From the NCBI RefSeq assembly GCF_018863235.1, contig NZ_JAHKRS010000002.1:310001-374000 (forward strand): a stretch of DNA of 64,000 nt, read 5' to 3'. Below the pieces are notes generated by a model. It searched no databases and was not told the origin of the DNA. It worked only from the letters and a program-made list of their open reading frames with translations. The position numbers and the translations under genes were made by a program. The stretch is from Pseudomaricurvus albidus. GTDB taxonomy: Bacteria; Pseudomonadota; Gammaproteobacteria; Pseudomonadales; Cellvibrionaceae. Shown here piece by piece: positions 36,612 to 45,904 of this stretch; position 1 is the first letter of the stretch, and each line of letters begins with the position of its first letter.

Positions 36612-38804
36612 ATGATCAGAAAAACTCTGCCATTGGTCGCTGCAATCGCTATTGCCATGGCGCCCGTGGCTCACTCAGAAAATATGTTCAGCGGTAAAGC
36701 CAAGCCCAACAGTTTTTGGTGGCCTAACCAATTGGATTTAGGACCACTGCGTGATAACGATGAACGCTCCAGCCCCTACAGCGACGACTTCGACTATGCA
36801 GCAGCCTTTGCGACAGTTGATCTGAAAGAGCTGAAAGCGGATATCGAGAAAGTACTGACCACGTCACAGGATTGGTGGCCCGCCGACTGGGGTCATTATG
36901 GCGGGTTGATGATTCGAATGGCGTGGCACAGTGCAGGTACCTACCGTATCCACGATGGTCGCGGTGGAGCCGAGGGGGCTCAGCAGCGATTTGAACCGTT
37001 GGGTAGTTGGCCTGACAATGTCAGTCTCGATAAGGCTCGTCGATTATTGTGGCCTGTGAAGCAGAAATACGGACGCAATGTGTCCTGGGCCGATCTGATT
37101 ATTTTGGCCGGTAATGTCTCTCTGGAATCCATGGGGTTCGAGACGTTGGGGTTTGCCGGCGGACGTGTAGATGACTGGGAAGCCGATCTGGTGTACTGGG
37201 GCCCGGAAACCAAAATGATGGGCAATGACAAACGCTTTGACAAAGATGGCAACCTCGAAAAACCCATAGCCGCACTGCATATGGGGCTTATTTATGTGAA
37301 TCCTGAAGGCCGCAACGGCAATCTGGATCCTGTAATGGCAGCCGAAGATATTCGTAAATCCTTTTCTCGCATGGCAATGAATGATGAAGAAACGGTTGCT
37401 TTAATTGCCGGTGGTCACACCCTCGGTAAGGTACACGGCGGCAGTAAACCGGATTGCGTCGGACCGGAACCGGCTGCAGCTCCTACAGAACAGCAGGGAC
37501 TCGGCTGGAAAAACAAATGCGGCAAAGGTCACTCGGAAGATACCATGACCAGTGGTTTGGAAGGGGCATGGACACAGACGCCGACCGCCTGGTCCATTCT
37601 CTATCTCGATAATCTGTTTCGTTTCGACTGGAAAAAGCACGAATCACCTGGCGGTGGCACGGTGTGGATTCCTACCGATGAATCGATGATGCAAAGTGTT
37701 CCCGACGCTCATGTTAAAGGCAAGCGCAATCCGCCCATTATGCTGACAACGGATCTGTCTCTGAAAGAAGATCCGGGGTTTCGGAAAATCGCCGAGCGAT
37801 TCTGGAAAAACCCCAAAGAGTTCGACAAGGCTTTTGCCAAAGCCTGGTTCAAACTGACCCATCGCGACCTGGGGCCGCGTGCCCGTTATGTGGGAAGCGA
37901 AGTGCCTGAAGAAGTGTTCATCTGGCAGGATCCGGTTCCGGAAGGTAAAACCATCAGTGACCGTGAGGCTGGGAAACTCAAGTCCAGCATTCTCAAGTCG
38001 GGTTTAACGGTTCCCGAACTGGTACGCACTGCCTGGGCATCGGCGTCGACCTATCGCTATTCTGACATGCGCGGTGGCGCAAACGGCGCCCGCATCCGTC
38101 TTGCGCCACAAAAAGACTGGCCGGCCAACAATCCACAGGAACTGGCCAAGGTGCTGAAAAAACTGGATGAGATACGCCAGGATTCAGGCAGCAAGATTTC
38201 GATGGCTGATATGATTGTCCTGGGTGGCGCTGCTGCCATTGAAAAAGCCGCCAAAGACGCCGGTCATAAAGTCACGGTACCGTTTGTATCAGGACGTGGC
38301 GATGCGACTGCGGAAATGACCGATGCCGAAGCCTTCGACGTACTGGAGCCGAAAGCCGATGCTTTCCGTAACTACTACGCTGAAGGTGCCTATTATCCGC
38401 CCAAGGAAATGATGGTCGAGAAGGCTGACCTGCTGGCGTTAACCGCACCGGAAATGACCGCGCTGGTTGGTGGAATGCGTGTTCTGGGAGCCAATGCCGA
38501 CGGCAGTAATCATGGTGTACTAACCGACAACCCCGGACAGCTGAGCAATGACTTCTTTGTCAATTTGCTCGATATGTCTACCGAGTGGAAGCCAGGTGCT
38601 GCCAAAGGTTTGTACGAAGGCCATGATCGCTCTTCTGGCAAACTGAAATGGACTGCGACATCTGTAGATCTGGTGTTTGGTTCCAATTCCGAATTGCGAG
38701 CGCTGTCTGAAGCCTATGCGGCTGAGGGCGGAGAAAAGATATTTATAGACGACTTTGTCAAAGCCTGGACTCAGGTCATGACTCAGGATCGATTTGATCT
38801 CTGA
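36612..38804 (+). CDS. katG: Exported catalase-peroxidase KatG
   Basis: A 730-aa two-domain catalase-peroxidase that destroys hydrogen peroxide. The start is the ATG preceded by GGGAGA, 117 bases inside the longest frame, and gives a signal peptide ([20 protein letters not shown], cut near residue 22), so the enzyme should be periplasmic. Active-site residues are Arg102, Trp105 and His106 (RMAWHSAG), proximal His269 (GGHTLGK), and the catalase-specific crosslink set Trp105-Tyr228-Met254. Most KatG are cytosolic; exported forms such as KatP of E. coli O157 exist. The C-terminal domain is complete. It lacks adjacent partners; control by the OxyR in this window is plausible but unproven. Confidence 0.95.
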   Translation: MIRKTLPLVAAIAIAMAPVAHSENMFSGKAKPNSFWWPNQLDLGPLRDNDERSSPYSDDFDYAAAFATVDLKELKADIEKVLTTSQDWWPADWGHYGGLMIRMAWHSAGTYRIHDGRGGAEGAQQRFEPLGSWPDNVSLDKARRLLWPVKQKYGRNVSWADLIILAGNVSLESMGFETLGFAGGRVDDWEADLVYWGPETKMMGNDKRFDKDGNLEKPIAALHMGLIYVNPEGRNGNLDPVMAAEDIRKSFSRMAMNDEETVALIAGGHTLGKVHGGSKPDCVGPEPAAAPTEQQGLGWKNKCGKGHSEDTMTSGLEGAWTQTPTAWSILYLDNLFRFDWKKHESPGGGTVWIPTDESMMQSVPDAHVKGKRNPPIMLTTDLSLKEDPGFRKIAERFWKNPKEFDKAFAKAWFKLTHRDLGPRARYVGSEVPEEVFIWQDPVPEGKTISDREAGKLKSSILKSGLTVPELVRTAWASASTYRYSDMRGGANGARIRLAPQKDWPANNPQELAKVLKKLDEIRQDSGSKISMADMIVLGGAAAIEKAAKDAGHKVTVPFVSGRGDATAEMTDAEAFDVLEPKADAFRNYYAEGAYYPPKEMMVEKADLLALTAPEMTALVGGMRVLGANADGSNHGVLTDNPGQLSNDFFVNLLDMSTEWKPGAAKGLYEGHDRSSGKLKWTATSVDLVFGSNSELRALSEAYAAEGGEKIFIDDFVKAWTQVMTQDRFDL

Positions 38805-38826
38805 TTCTCTGATCACCAGCCAGGTT

Positions 38827-38862
38827 ACAGCCCTGTGTGATGAGCACCGGGCTGTTTTTTTG
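38827..38862 (+). terminator. Rho-independent terminator of katG
   Basis: Stem ACAGCCC/GGGCTGT around a 15-base loop, followed by a run of eight T including the last stem base. It begins 23 bases after the katG stop. Confidence 0.85.
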
Positions 38863-38938
38863 TTCTTGATGACTCTGTATAGTGACCTTGGTGTGTTTGA
38901 TCGCTGTTGGCTTAACTGGTTTATAGAGCAGATCAGGT

Positions 38939-39481
38939 CTACTGGCCTTGTATTGTTTCTCTTAAGCGTTTGGTGAGCGCGGTTAACTGATGGATCAGTG
39001 TTTCATTTACCAGCATGCCTCGGTCAACATCAAAGTTTTCATTAAAACTGGGGACTGAGAGTGTGCCAATGACCGTGCCTGAGAAATAGGGTATTGCGTT
39101 TTCTGCCATCGTTAAAACTCTACCGCCACCCCCCTGACCTGGCGAGGTGGACAGCAATAACATGGGTTTGTTTTGATAGATGTTGCGATCCAGACGAGAA
39201 CACCAATCCAGTATGTTTTTATAGGCTACGGTATAGTTGCCGTTGTGTTCAGCGAAACTGATCAACAGGGCATCGGCCTGTGCAATGGCATGAACAAACT
39301 GCTTGGCCAAATCCGGAATGCCGGATTCATGCTCCCGATCAATGGAGTAAATGGGCATTTCATAATCGTTGAGATCCAAATGCTCAATGTCGAAATCGGA
39401 GAACAGGCTTTCGGTGTAATTCAGTAATTTTCGGTTAATGGAGTGACGGCTGTTGCTCGCCGCAAAGGATAAAATTTTCAT
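38939..39481 (-). CDS. NAD(P)H-dependent FMN reductase family flavoprotein
   Basis: A 180-aa flavodoxin-like protein. The N-terminal FMN phosphate loop is SFAASNSRHSINRKLL. It is followed by DLNDYEMPIYSIDRE, and LLLSTSPGQGGGGRVL forms the second flavin contact. These are the marks of the NADPH-dependent FMN reductase / ChrR-quinone reductase group, which give two-electron reduction of quinones or flavins and often protect against oxidative stress. Located between katG and the PQQ-type dehydrogenase but on the opposite strand to both. AGGGG precedes the ATG. Confidence 0.88.
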   Translation of the reverse strand: MKILSFAASNSRHSINRKLLNYTESLFSDFDIEHLDLNDYEMPIYSIDREHESGIPDLAKQFVHAIAQADALLISFAEHNGNYTVAYKNILDWCSRLDRNIYQNKPMLLLSTSPGQGGGGRVLTMAENAIPYFSGTVIGTLSVPSFNENFDVDRGMLVNETLIHQLTALTKRLRETIQGQ

Positions 39482-39666
39482 TGAGTCAACCCCTGTTCAA
39501 TATCCGGAATTAAGACGGTAGTATGTTTGAATACAGTAAGTGTAGTCGTATGCTTCTGAGTTTGTCACAGCAGTCTGTATGTATGCTCTGGTGTCGTTCT
39601 TAGGTTTCTTGGTGCACCCGAATTCAAATCGGAGCATTCCTGCTACAGATTGACGGAGTTCGTTTT

Positions 39667-40776
39667 ATGAAAGCAATACTGATTTTAGTGTGGGCCTGTT
39701 GGTCGTTGCAAGGACTGGCGGCTGACGCTAATTCTAATAGTGGTCATCCACACTATCGATTTGAAACGGTTGTCGAAGACATCGGTGTCCCGTGGGGGAT
39801 GGTGTGGCTGGACAATGGCGATATGCTGGTCAGCAGTCGCAACGGCAAAATGCATCGGATTGATTCCGAAGGTAAGAAAACACTCATCAAGGGCGTACCC
39901 AAAGTACATGTTAACGGGCAGGGCGGCCTGCTGGATCTTGAACGACATCCCCAATACGACCTGAATGGATGGCTGTATCTCTCTTATTCCAGCCGGGACG
40001 GTGAAGGGAAGGGCAGCCATACGGCGATTATGCGAGCCAGGCTGGACGGCGATCGTCTGACTGACCAGCAGGTGATCTATAAAGCCGGGCCCAATACCAC
40101 CAGTGGCCGCCATTACGGCAGTCGTATTGAATTTGATCGCGAAGGTTATCTGTACTTCTCCATCGGTGATCGCGGAGACCGGGATAATCTTCCGCAGGAT
40201 CTGAGTCGCGATGGCGGTAAAATTTATCGTCTGACCGATTTGGGGCGTGTACCCAGTGATAATCCTTTTGTCGGCCAGGACGGTGCAAACCCTGCCATAT
40301 ATTCATTGGGCCATCGCAACCCTCAGGGCATGGCCATGCATCCTCTCAGTGGCGATATCTGGATTCACGAACACGGTCCGCGGGGCGGGGACGAAGTGAA
40401 TCTGATCAAGGCCGGCGCCAACTATGGCTGGCCCATACTCAGCTACGGTATCAACTACAGTGGCAGTGAATTCGCTGAAGCGGAAACCCGCGAGGGTTAC
40501 GAGTCGCCGGTACACTACTGGGATCCCTCCATCGCTCCGTCGGGCATGACGTTTGTCACCAGCCCTCGCTATCCGGAATGGCGCGGTGATTTGCTGGTTG
40601 GTTCGTTGAAGTTTCGTTACCTAGTGTTCTGCGAAGTGGCTGGCGACAGCATCATGTCCACTCGTATCATGTTTGAAGACATAGGTCGTGTGCGTACTTT
40701 GCGAGAGGGTCCGGATGGTTATCTCTATGTGGCGACAGAAGATAACGGTATTATCAGAATCGTTCCAAAAGACTAA
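39667..40776 (+). CDS. PQQ-dependent sugar dehydrogenase (Asd/YliI type)
   Basis: A 369-aa secreted six-bladed beta-propeller enzyme with a signal peptide (AILILVWACWSLQGLAA). Signature strings are VPWGMVWLDNGDMLVSSRNGKM, GQGGLLDLERHP, LYFSIGDRGDR, LGHRNPQGMAMHP, HEHGPRGGDEVNLI and GANYGWP, with the conserved catalytic His in the GHRNPQG/HEHGP loops. Aldose sugar dehydrogenases of this type oxidise sugars in the periplasm with pyrroloquinoline quinone. No pqq biosynthesis gene is visible in the window. It converges on a TonB receptor gene, with a hairpin between them. Confidence 0.92.
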   Translation: MKAILILVWACWSLQGLAADANSNSGHPHYRFETVVEDIGVPWGMVWLDNGDMLVSSRNGKMHRIDSEGKKTLIKGVPKVHVNGQGGLLDLERHPQYDLNGWLYLSYSSRDGEGKGSHTAIMRARLDGDRLTDQQVIYKAGPNTTSGRHYGSRIEFDREGYLYFSIGDRGDRDNLPQDLSRDGGKIYRLTDLGRVPSDNPFVGQDGANPAIYSLGHRNPQGMAMHPLSGDIWIHEHGPRGGDEVNLIKAGANYGWPILSYGINYSGSEFAEAETREGYESPVHYWDPSIAPSGMTFVTSPRYPEWRGDLLVGSLKFRYLVFCEVAGDSIMSTRIMFEDIGRVRTLREGPDGYLYVATEDNGIIRIVPKD

Positions 40777-40831
40777 AAGGTTTTCTATGCGTGCTGAGCC
40801 AGCATCCGTTGATTTCCTAAGGGATGTTTAA

Positions 40832-40856
40832 GAGGAAGGCGAAGGCCGCCTTCCTC
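40832..40856. terminator. Hairpin between convergent dehydrogenase and TonB receptor genes
   Basis: A 9-bp stem GAGGAAGGC/GCCTTCCTC around seven bases, in the 86-base gap between two convergent genes. T runs are weak on both strands, but the position suits a shared terminator. Confidence 0.6.
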
Positions 40857-40862
40857 CGAAGG

Positions 40863-43217
40863 TTAAAAGTTGTATCGTGCCTGAATTTCAAATGAACGCG
40901 GCGGATCGATTTGCATGTGGTAGGTTTCGGCAAAGCCAAGGCTGCCAAACGGCACGTCATTGCCCCAGGCCAGGACCTTTTCGTCGGTCAGGTTCTTGCC
41001 CAGCAAAGCCAGCATCCAGTGGCCGTCACTGGAATGCAAGGCCACGCGCGCATCCATTTTCCAATAGCTGCCAACACGCAGATTTTCATCCAGATCATTG
41101 GCTACCTCGTAATCGTCCATGAAGTTAGCTGTGGCATTGACTTGCAAATCCCAGAATTCTGTCAGGCTGCGGGTGTATTCTGCACTGAAACTGGCAGACC
41201 ACTCAGGAGCAAACTGCAACGGGGCTCCGGATAAATCCTGACGACATGGACCATTTTCTGACCAGCTGGCTTCTTGTTCAGCGTTGCAGGCTGCGTTGGG
41301 AAAGCTGGTGTACTCTGCATCCAGATACGAAAACGCGGCGTTTACTGTAATGCTATCCGTCCAGGCAAATTCCAGATCCCCTTCAGCACCCTGTACCCGT
41401 GATTCCGACGCGTTGCCAACAACAAAACTGCTGTTGCCGTCGAAGGTGCTGACCTGCATGTTGTCATACTCGCTGTAAAATGCGGCGAGGTTCAGACGCA
41501 GGCGACGGTCGAGCAGATCGGCTTTCAAGCCGATTTCGAGGGATTCCACGGTCTCATCATCGAACTCTTCATTCTCGACACTGGCCAGACGGTTGCTTTC
41601 ATCATAGCCGCCTCCCTTGTAACCATTGGACAGGTTGAGATAAGCCATCATGGATGAGTCGAAATCATACTGGAGGGCGATACTGCCGCTGGTGTGCTGT
41701 TCGGTACGGCGGTTATCAAAGTTGGGCGTGTTTTCGTCAAAGGTGAAGCATTTGATAAAACCCAGTGCATCCGAATAGACCTGACAGAGGAATGCGTCCG
41801 GTTCGGTGGGGTTTTGAAATTCACCCATAAATGTGGTGTTGGTCATGACTTTTTCATCGTAGGATTGTCGAATACCCACAATGGTGCGGAACTGTTCGCT
41901 GACATTCCAGGTGAATTCCGCAAACGCTGACCAGCTTTCCCCTTCCTGGGTGAAGGTATGGTTACTGGAACCATCCAGAGGTGGGATTGGCAAGCCCGCC
42001 GCGCCCAGGTTGCTTAAAGATATATCCACTTCCTCGTGGTGTTCGAGGTCAGTGTCTTGAAAAAAGAGACCGAACTTGTACTCCAGTGTCTGACCGGTTG
42101 GTGATAACAGAACGAACTCCTGGCTCAACTGTTTGTGTTCTTCACGGCGTGTCTGAGCGGTAATCTCCAGAGGACTGTAGTCGGCGTCTTTAAACAGTTC
42201 AAAGGAATAGTCTGTGTAGGCGGTGACCGAACGCAGCGTGTGGTCATCCAGTTGATAATCGATCGTGAGCTGGTAAATGTTGGAATCCGTCTCGTCGTAC
42301 TCCCCTTGCCGGCTGCCAGGGCCCTGCAGGTTTGCCATGCTCCGCTCAAAGTTGAAGTCGGGATCAAAGTCCGGGTAAGCGGTGCGGTACAAACTGATCG
42401 CTGTGTCAGATGCCTTGCCTATCATTTGAGGGCGTCCCACCACATCAAACTCGCCTTTTTCAACCTTTAGCGTTAGAGACAGATCCGGGGTGGCGTGCCA
42501 AAGGAGTGAGCCGCGTGCGGCCCAGGTATCCATTTGCGGTCCATCTTCACCAATGTATGTGTTTTCGACGTAACCGTTATCTTCATAAGATTTTGCCACC
42601 AGACGACCAAATACCGTTTCGGACAATGGCCCGGTGATCATGCCAGTCAACTCACGCCCTTCCAGTTCGGTGTTGTAGTTGGCCTGTACATAACTTTCAA
42701 AGTTTTCTTTGGGGGTTGCCGTCGTGATGTTGATCGCACCGGCAATGGTGTTTTTTCCGAATAATGTTGATTGGGGGCCTTTCAGTACCTCGACCCGTTC
42801 AACATCCAGAAAGGCAAAGCGTGCGTTACGGCCGCGGCCGTAGTATACGTTGTCGATGAATGTCCCTACGGACTGTTCAAAACCAAAGTTGACCCCAGAG
42901 CCAATGCCGCGAATGAACACCTGATCGCCATCGGTTGCTTCGGTAATGTGCACCGCCGGCATATGGCTGGACATGTCGTCCAGTCCGACGATACCGCTCT
43001 GGCTCAGTTGCTCGCTGTTCATTACCGACATGGCAATGGGGATATCCTGCAGCCCTTGTTCCCGTTTGGTAGCGGTTACGATGACCTCTTCCAGTGTCTG
43101 GGCCTGAAGCTGGGGGGATAGAATTGTGGCGGCAAGGCAAAGTGATAATACCAGTGGCGATTGGGCGAAGGGTAAGTTTGAGGGTAAGGCTTTTGGGATG
43201 GTGTGTTGCTTTATCAT
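40863..43217 (-). CDS. TonB-dependent outer-membrane receptor
   Basis: A 784-aa receptor: signal peptide, then a plug domain with VTATKREQGLQDIPIAMSVM, GIVGLDDMSSHMPAVHI, GIGSGVNFGFEQSVGTFIDNVYYGRGR and VLKGPQSTLFGKNTIAGAINI, followed by a beta barrel ending in SFEIQARYNF with the C-terminal Phe. GAGGT lies nine bases before the ATG. It is the large receptor subfamily common in marine bacteria for carbohydrates, lipids or cofactors; no iron-siderophore mark is present. It is divergent from a Crp/Fnr regulator gene, 238 bases away, which is a candidate controller, and converges on a PQQ-type dehydrogenase. Confidence 0.92.
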   Translation of the reverse strand: MIKQHTIPKALPSNLPFAQSPLVLSLCLAATILSPQLQAQTLEEVIVTATKREQGLQDIPIAMSVMNSEQLSQSGIVGLDDMSSHMPAVHITEATDGDQVFIRGIGSGVNFGFEQSVGTFIDNVYYGRGRNARFAFLDVERVEVLKGPQSTLFGKNTIAGAINITTATPKENFESYVQANYNTELEGRELTGMITGPLSETVFGRLVAKSYEDNGYVENTYIGEDGPQMDTWAARGSLLWHATPDLSLTLKVEKGEFDVVGRPQMIGKASDTAISLYRTAYPDFDPDFNFERSMANLQGPGSRQGEYDETDSNIYQLTIDYQLDDHTLRSVTAYTDYSFELFKDADYSPLEITAQTRREEHKQLSQEFVLLSPTGQTLEYKFGLFFQDTDLEHHEEVDISLSNLGAAGLPIPPLDGSSNHTFTQEGESWSAFAEFTWNVSEQFRTIVGIRQSYDEKVMTNTTFMGEFQNPTEPDAFLCQVYSDALGFIKCFTFDENTPNFDNRRTEQHTSGSIALQYDFDSSMMAYLNLSNGYKGGGYDESNRLASVENEEFDDETVESLEIGLKADLLDRRLRLNLAAFYSEYDNMQVSTFDGNSSFVVGNASESRVQGAEGDLEFAWTDSITVNAAFSYLDAEYTSFPNAACNAEQEASWSENGPCRQDLSGAPLQFAPEWSASFSAEYTRSLTEFWDLQVNATANFMDDYEVANDLDENLRVGSYWKMDARVALHSSDGHWMLALLGKNLTDEKVLAWGNDVPFGSLGFAETYHMQIDPPRSFEIQARYNF

Positions 43218-43455
43218 TATTATGACCTCAATGGATATATGGCTAATCGCTGGATATAATTCCGGCCGATGATTTAACCGGTATGCGTTCTGAAACTGTA
43301 AACTCCGTCCTGAGAGGCATTGGGAGGGGCCAGTCCCAGCAGCGTTAGGCTAGCTTTCATCCACGAAGGGAAAAACAACATTTGTTGCTTATTGAACATT
43401 CTGTCGGGGGGGTGAAGAACTTTATTGCTCAACCGTGCTCTGCTGGAGAGAGATT

Positions 43456-44172
43456 ATGCATAACCTGGGTGTTTATAATGACTGGATTTCGATGTTGCCT
43501 GTCGATGTGCAAGAAGAGGTCCGACGTCGTGGTCGTCGTATTGTTTTCCCTGCAGGCAAGACCGTTTACCGGCTTGGAGAGCAAGCCGAATCCACGTATC
43601 AAATCATCAGCGGTGAAATCAATATCAATATTTACGGCAAGGGTGATACCGAAATTCTGATGACGGCCCTTTATCCAAACGATTGCTTTGGCCTGATGTC
43701 CATGCTCGACGGTCTCCAACGCAGCAATACCGCGGTTGCGGTGACAGACTGCGAGCTATTTTGTCTCAGCGCTCCGGATTTCAAGGAGTTGTTTGAGCAG
43801 TATGGCGAGATCGCTCGCAGGATGTGCGCGCTGCTGAGTCGACGAACACGCTTTCTTATGTCAATGGTGAATGAAGTCACCATGTTGTCCCTGCGACAGC
43901 GAATCGGACGCTTGTTGTACCGCCTTGTCCCCATGCGAGGTACACGGGTGGATGATTCGGTGGAACTGCATGATGTCACTCACGAGCTGATTGCCAGTGT
44001 ATTGGGATCCAGTCGTCAAAGTATTGGTCGGGAGATTCGTGCGTTAGAAAAAAATGGCTGGATCACTCTCCATTACCGAAAAATTACCATTCATAATGTG
44101 CAGGAATTCAAAGAAACGTTTTACACGTTGTTGTCCGAGGATGGGCAAGACGCCGACCATTTATTGATCTAA
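43456..44172 (+). CDS. Crp/Fnr family transcriptional regulator
   Basis: A 238-aa regulator with an N-terminal cyclic-nucleotide-binding-type beta roll (residues about 15-130; GKTVYRLGEQAESTYQIISGEI, FGLMSMLDG) and a C-terminal winged helix (LIASVLGSSRQSIGREIRALEKNGWI). The N-terminus has no cysteine cluster, so it is not an FNR-type iron-sulfur sensor, and the cAMP pocket motif RxS is not clear. The effector is therefore unknown. The ATG with GGAG upstream is preferred. It lies between a divergent TonB receptor gene and a beta-propeller/Rieske pair downstream on the same strand, and may control both. Confidence 0.87.
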   Translation: MHNLGVYNDWISMLPVDVQEEVRRRGRRIVFPAGKTVYRLGEQAESTYQIISGEININIYGKGDTEILMTALYPNDCFGLMSMLDGLQRSNTAVAVTDCELFCLSAPDFKELFEQYGEIARRMCALLSRRTRFLMSMVNEVTMLSLRQRIGRLLYRLVPMRGTRVDDSVELHDVTHELIASVLGSSRQSIGREIRALEKNGWITLHYRKITIHNVQEFKETFYTLLSEDGQDADHLLI

Positions 44173-44301
44173 ATGAACCTCGCCCAGCTTAAAATCACGT
44201 AATGGAAATAATTGTTGCAGTCATTACCGTGACTTCTTTGTAGATTGGCCGTTCTGAGATGCGTAGTGACGCATTAAATTAACAGACGGCAGGATCTAAT
44301 A

Positions 44302-45429
44302 ATGAAAAAACTCCATCGTTTTCACTCCTCTTACAGGCTGCAAGGTCTACTTAAGTGGTCGGCACCTGTGGCAATGAGCCTGGTTATGGCCTCTGCAGCT
44401 GTGCAGGCCGCTTCCCCTAAAAATTATTTACTGGTCGAAAGTGCGGACTCCCACGATGTACAGGTGGTGGATACCCAACTGCGTAAGGTTGTTAAAAACC
44501 TTCCCATTCAGGGGAATACCGATGACGTGATGGGCTCTCCGGATGGCAGCAAGTTTTATGTTTCGGTGCAGGGGATGTCCAACAGCCCGTTCGGGCATCA
44601 AGCCAATGAGTCGGGGATGGTCGTTGCTTACGACACAGACTCAAAAGAACAGCTGTGGTCACTGTCTATTGATGGCTCGCCACATCATCTGGCGGGTTCG
44701 CCCGATGGCAAGCGGCTCTACGTGCCTATGTATAACCGTAACTGGATTCTGGAGCTGGACGCGGAAAATGGCACCATCCTTTCCTGGTGGCCGTCCATTC
44801 TGGGGAATCATACCCTGGAGACATCACGGGATGGCAAGCGTCTGTTTGCCGGTAATATCATGACCGGGGCGGTGTATGTTTACGATACCAGTAACGGCAG
44901 TTTGCTGATGGCAATCGACAGCAAAGGGCAAGAGGGTATCCGTCCAATTGTCATTGATGACGACCGCAATTTGTTCTACATGCAGCTGTCAAAATTACAC
45001 GGTTTTGAAGTCCGTAAGATTGATTCTGGCGAGTATGTGAAAACCATTAAGCTGCCTCCGCTGAAGAGTAAGCCCGGCAGCGGTGGTGCGCGCAACCCAG
45101 ATGATCTGCAGGTGAACAAACTGCCGACGTCATTTCCATACACCTACAATCACGGTTTGGCCATGACGGCCGATGGCAAAACTCTGTTGGCTGTTGCCAC
45201 CGTAGCCAATTATGTTGCCGTCTATTCGTTGCCCGACTACAAGCTCAAGGGAACCATCCCCGTAGGTGAAAACCCTAACTGGGTGGTGTGTGACGAAGAG
45301 GGACGTTTTGCCTATGTGTCCAATCCTGGTGATAACACGGTCTCTGTGATTGATTTGCACAAGCTGGAAGAAGTTGAACAGATTCCAGTGGGCACCGTAC
45401 CGCGACGCATTGCGTTCAGTACTGAGTGA
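44302..45429 (+). CDS. Exported YVTN-type beta-propeller protein
   Basis: A 375-aa periplasmic protein: signal peptide (cut near VQA, residue 36), then a propeller built of repeats containing SPDGSKFYVSVQG, SPDGKRLYVPMYN, SRDGKRLFAGN, TADGKTLLAVA and DEEGRFAYVSNPGDNTVSVIDL. Related domains occur in nitrous-oxide and cytochrome cd1-type enzymes and in many proteins of unknown role. No CxxCH haem motif is present, so it has no c-type haem. AGGATC precedes the start. The Rieske gene starts six bases after its stop, so the two are surely co-transcribed. Confidence 0.85.
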   Translation: MKKLHRFHSSYRLQGLLKWSAPVAMSLVMASAAVQAASPKNYLLVESADSHDVQVVDTQLRKVVKNLPIQGNTDDVMGSPDGSKFYVSVQGMSNSPFGHQANESGMVVAYDTDSKEQLWSLSIDGSPHHLAGSPDGKRLYVPMYNRNWILELDAENGTILSWWPSILGNHTLETSRDGKRLFAGNIMTGAVYVYDTSNGSLLMAIDSKGQEGIRPIVIDDDRNLFYMQLSKLHGFEVRKIDSGEYVKTIKLPPLKSKPGSGGARNPDDLQVNKLPTSFPYTYNHGLAMTADGKTLLAVATVANYVAVYSLPDYKLKGTIPVGENPNWVVCDEEGRFAYVSNPGDNTVSVIDLHKLEEVEQIPVGTVPRRIAFSTE

Positions 45430-45435
45430 TTGGCG

Positions 45436-45852
45436 ATGCGCAGACGCGATCTGATCTTGGCAATGGGCGCACTGCCGCTCATTGCCAGTGATACACACAG
45501 TCAAACATCACGGCAATTTCGTGTGTCGATTGAAGGGCTATCTCCTGGTGGTGTCAAACGGGTTGTCGCACCCGGCCGGAAAATAGTTCACATCGTGCGT
45601 CGACCTCATGAGACCCAGAATGCAGCTGTCTGGGATACCAATGCAGAGTGGCTGGTGGTTTTGGCTTCCTGTACTCATCAGGGATGTGAGCCTCGCCCCG
45701 GTGTTCTGGCCGACGGCGGTTGGCGTTGCCTTTGCCACGGTTCGGAGTTTGACCTCGCGGGCCATGTGATTAAAGGACCGGCGACAGAGGATTTGATGAG
45801 ATTGCCTTATTCTCTAAAGGAACAATGGATGACCATTCATTTTCATGATTGA
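45436..45852 (+). CDS. Exported Rieske [2Fe-2S] protein
   Basis: A 138-aa protein with a full Rieske centre: Cys79-x-His81-x-Gly-Cys84 and Cys98-x-Cys100-His101-Gly-Ser103. The second cysteine of each box (Cys84, Cys100) would form the disulfide seen in bc1-type high-potential Rieske proteins. Its start MRRRDLILAMGALPLIAS resembles a Tat signal or uncleaved anchor, with RRRD replacing the full RRxFLK motif. It is short compared with UcrA/PetA (about 180-200) and no cytochrome b or c1 gene is near. The partner is probably the propeller protein encoded six bases upstream. The ATG is preferred to a TTG two codons earlier. Confidence 0.87.
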   Translation: MRRRDLILAMGALPLIASDTHSQTSRQFRVSIEGLSPGGVKRVVAPGRKIVHIVRRPHETQNAAVWDTNAEWLVVLASCTHQGCEPRPGVLADGGWRCLCHGSEFDLAGHVIKGPATEDLMRLPYSLKEQWMTIHFHD

Positions 45853-45904
45853 ACGCTCTGCCTTATGAGGTGGCGCACTATCACGAGAGTGTGGAGTGGT
45901 TCCA

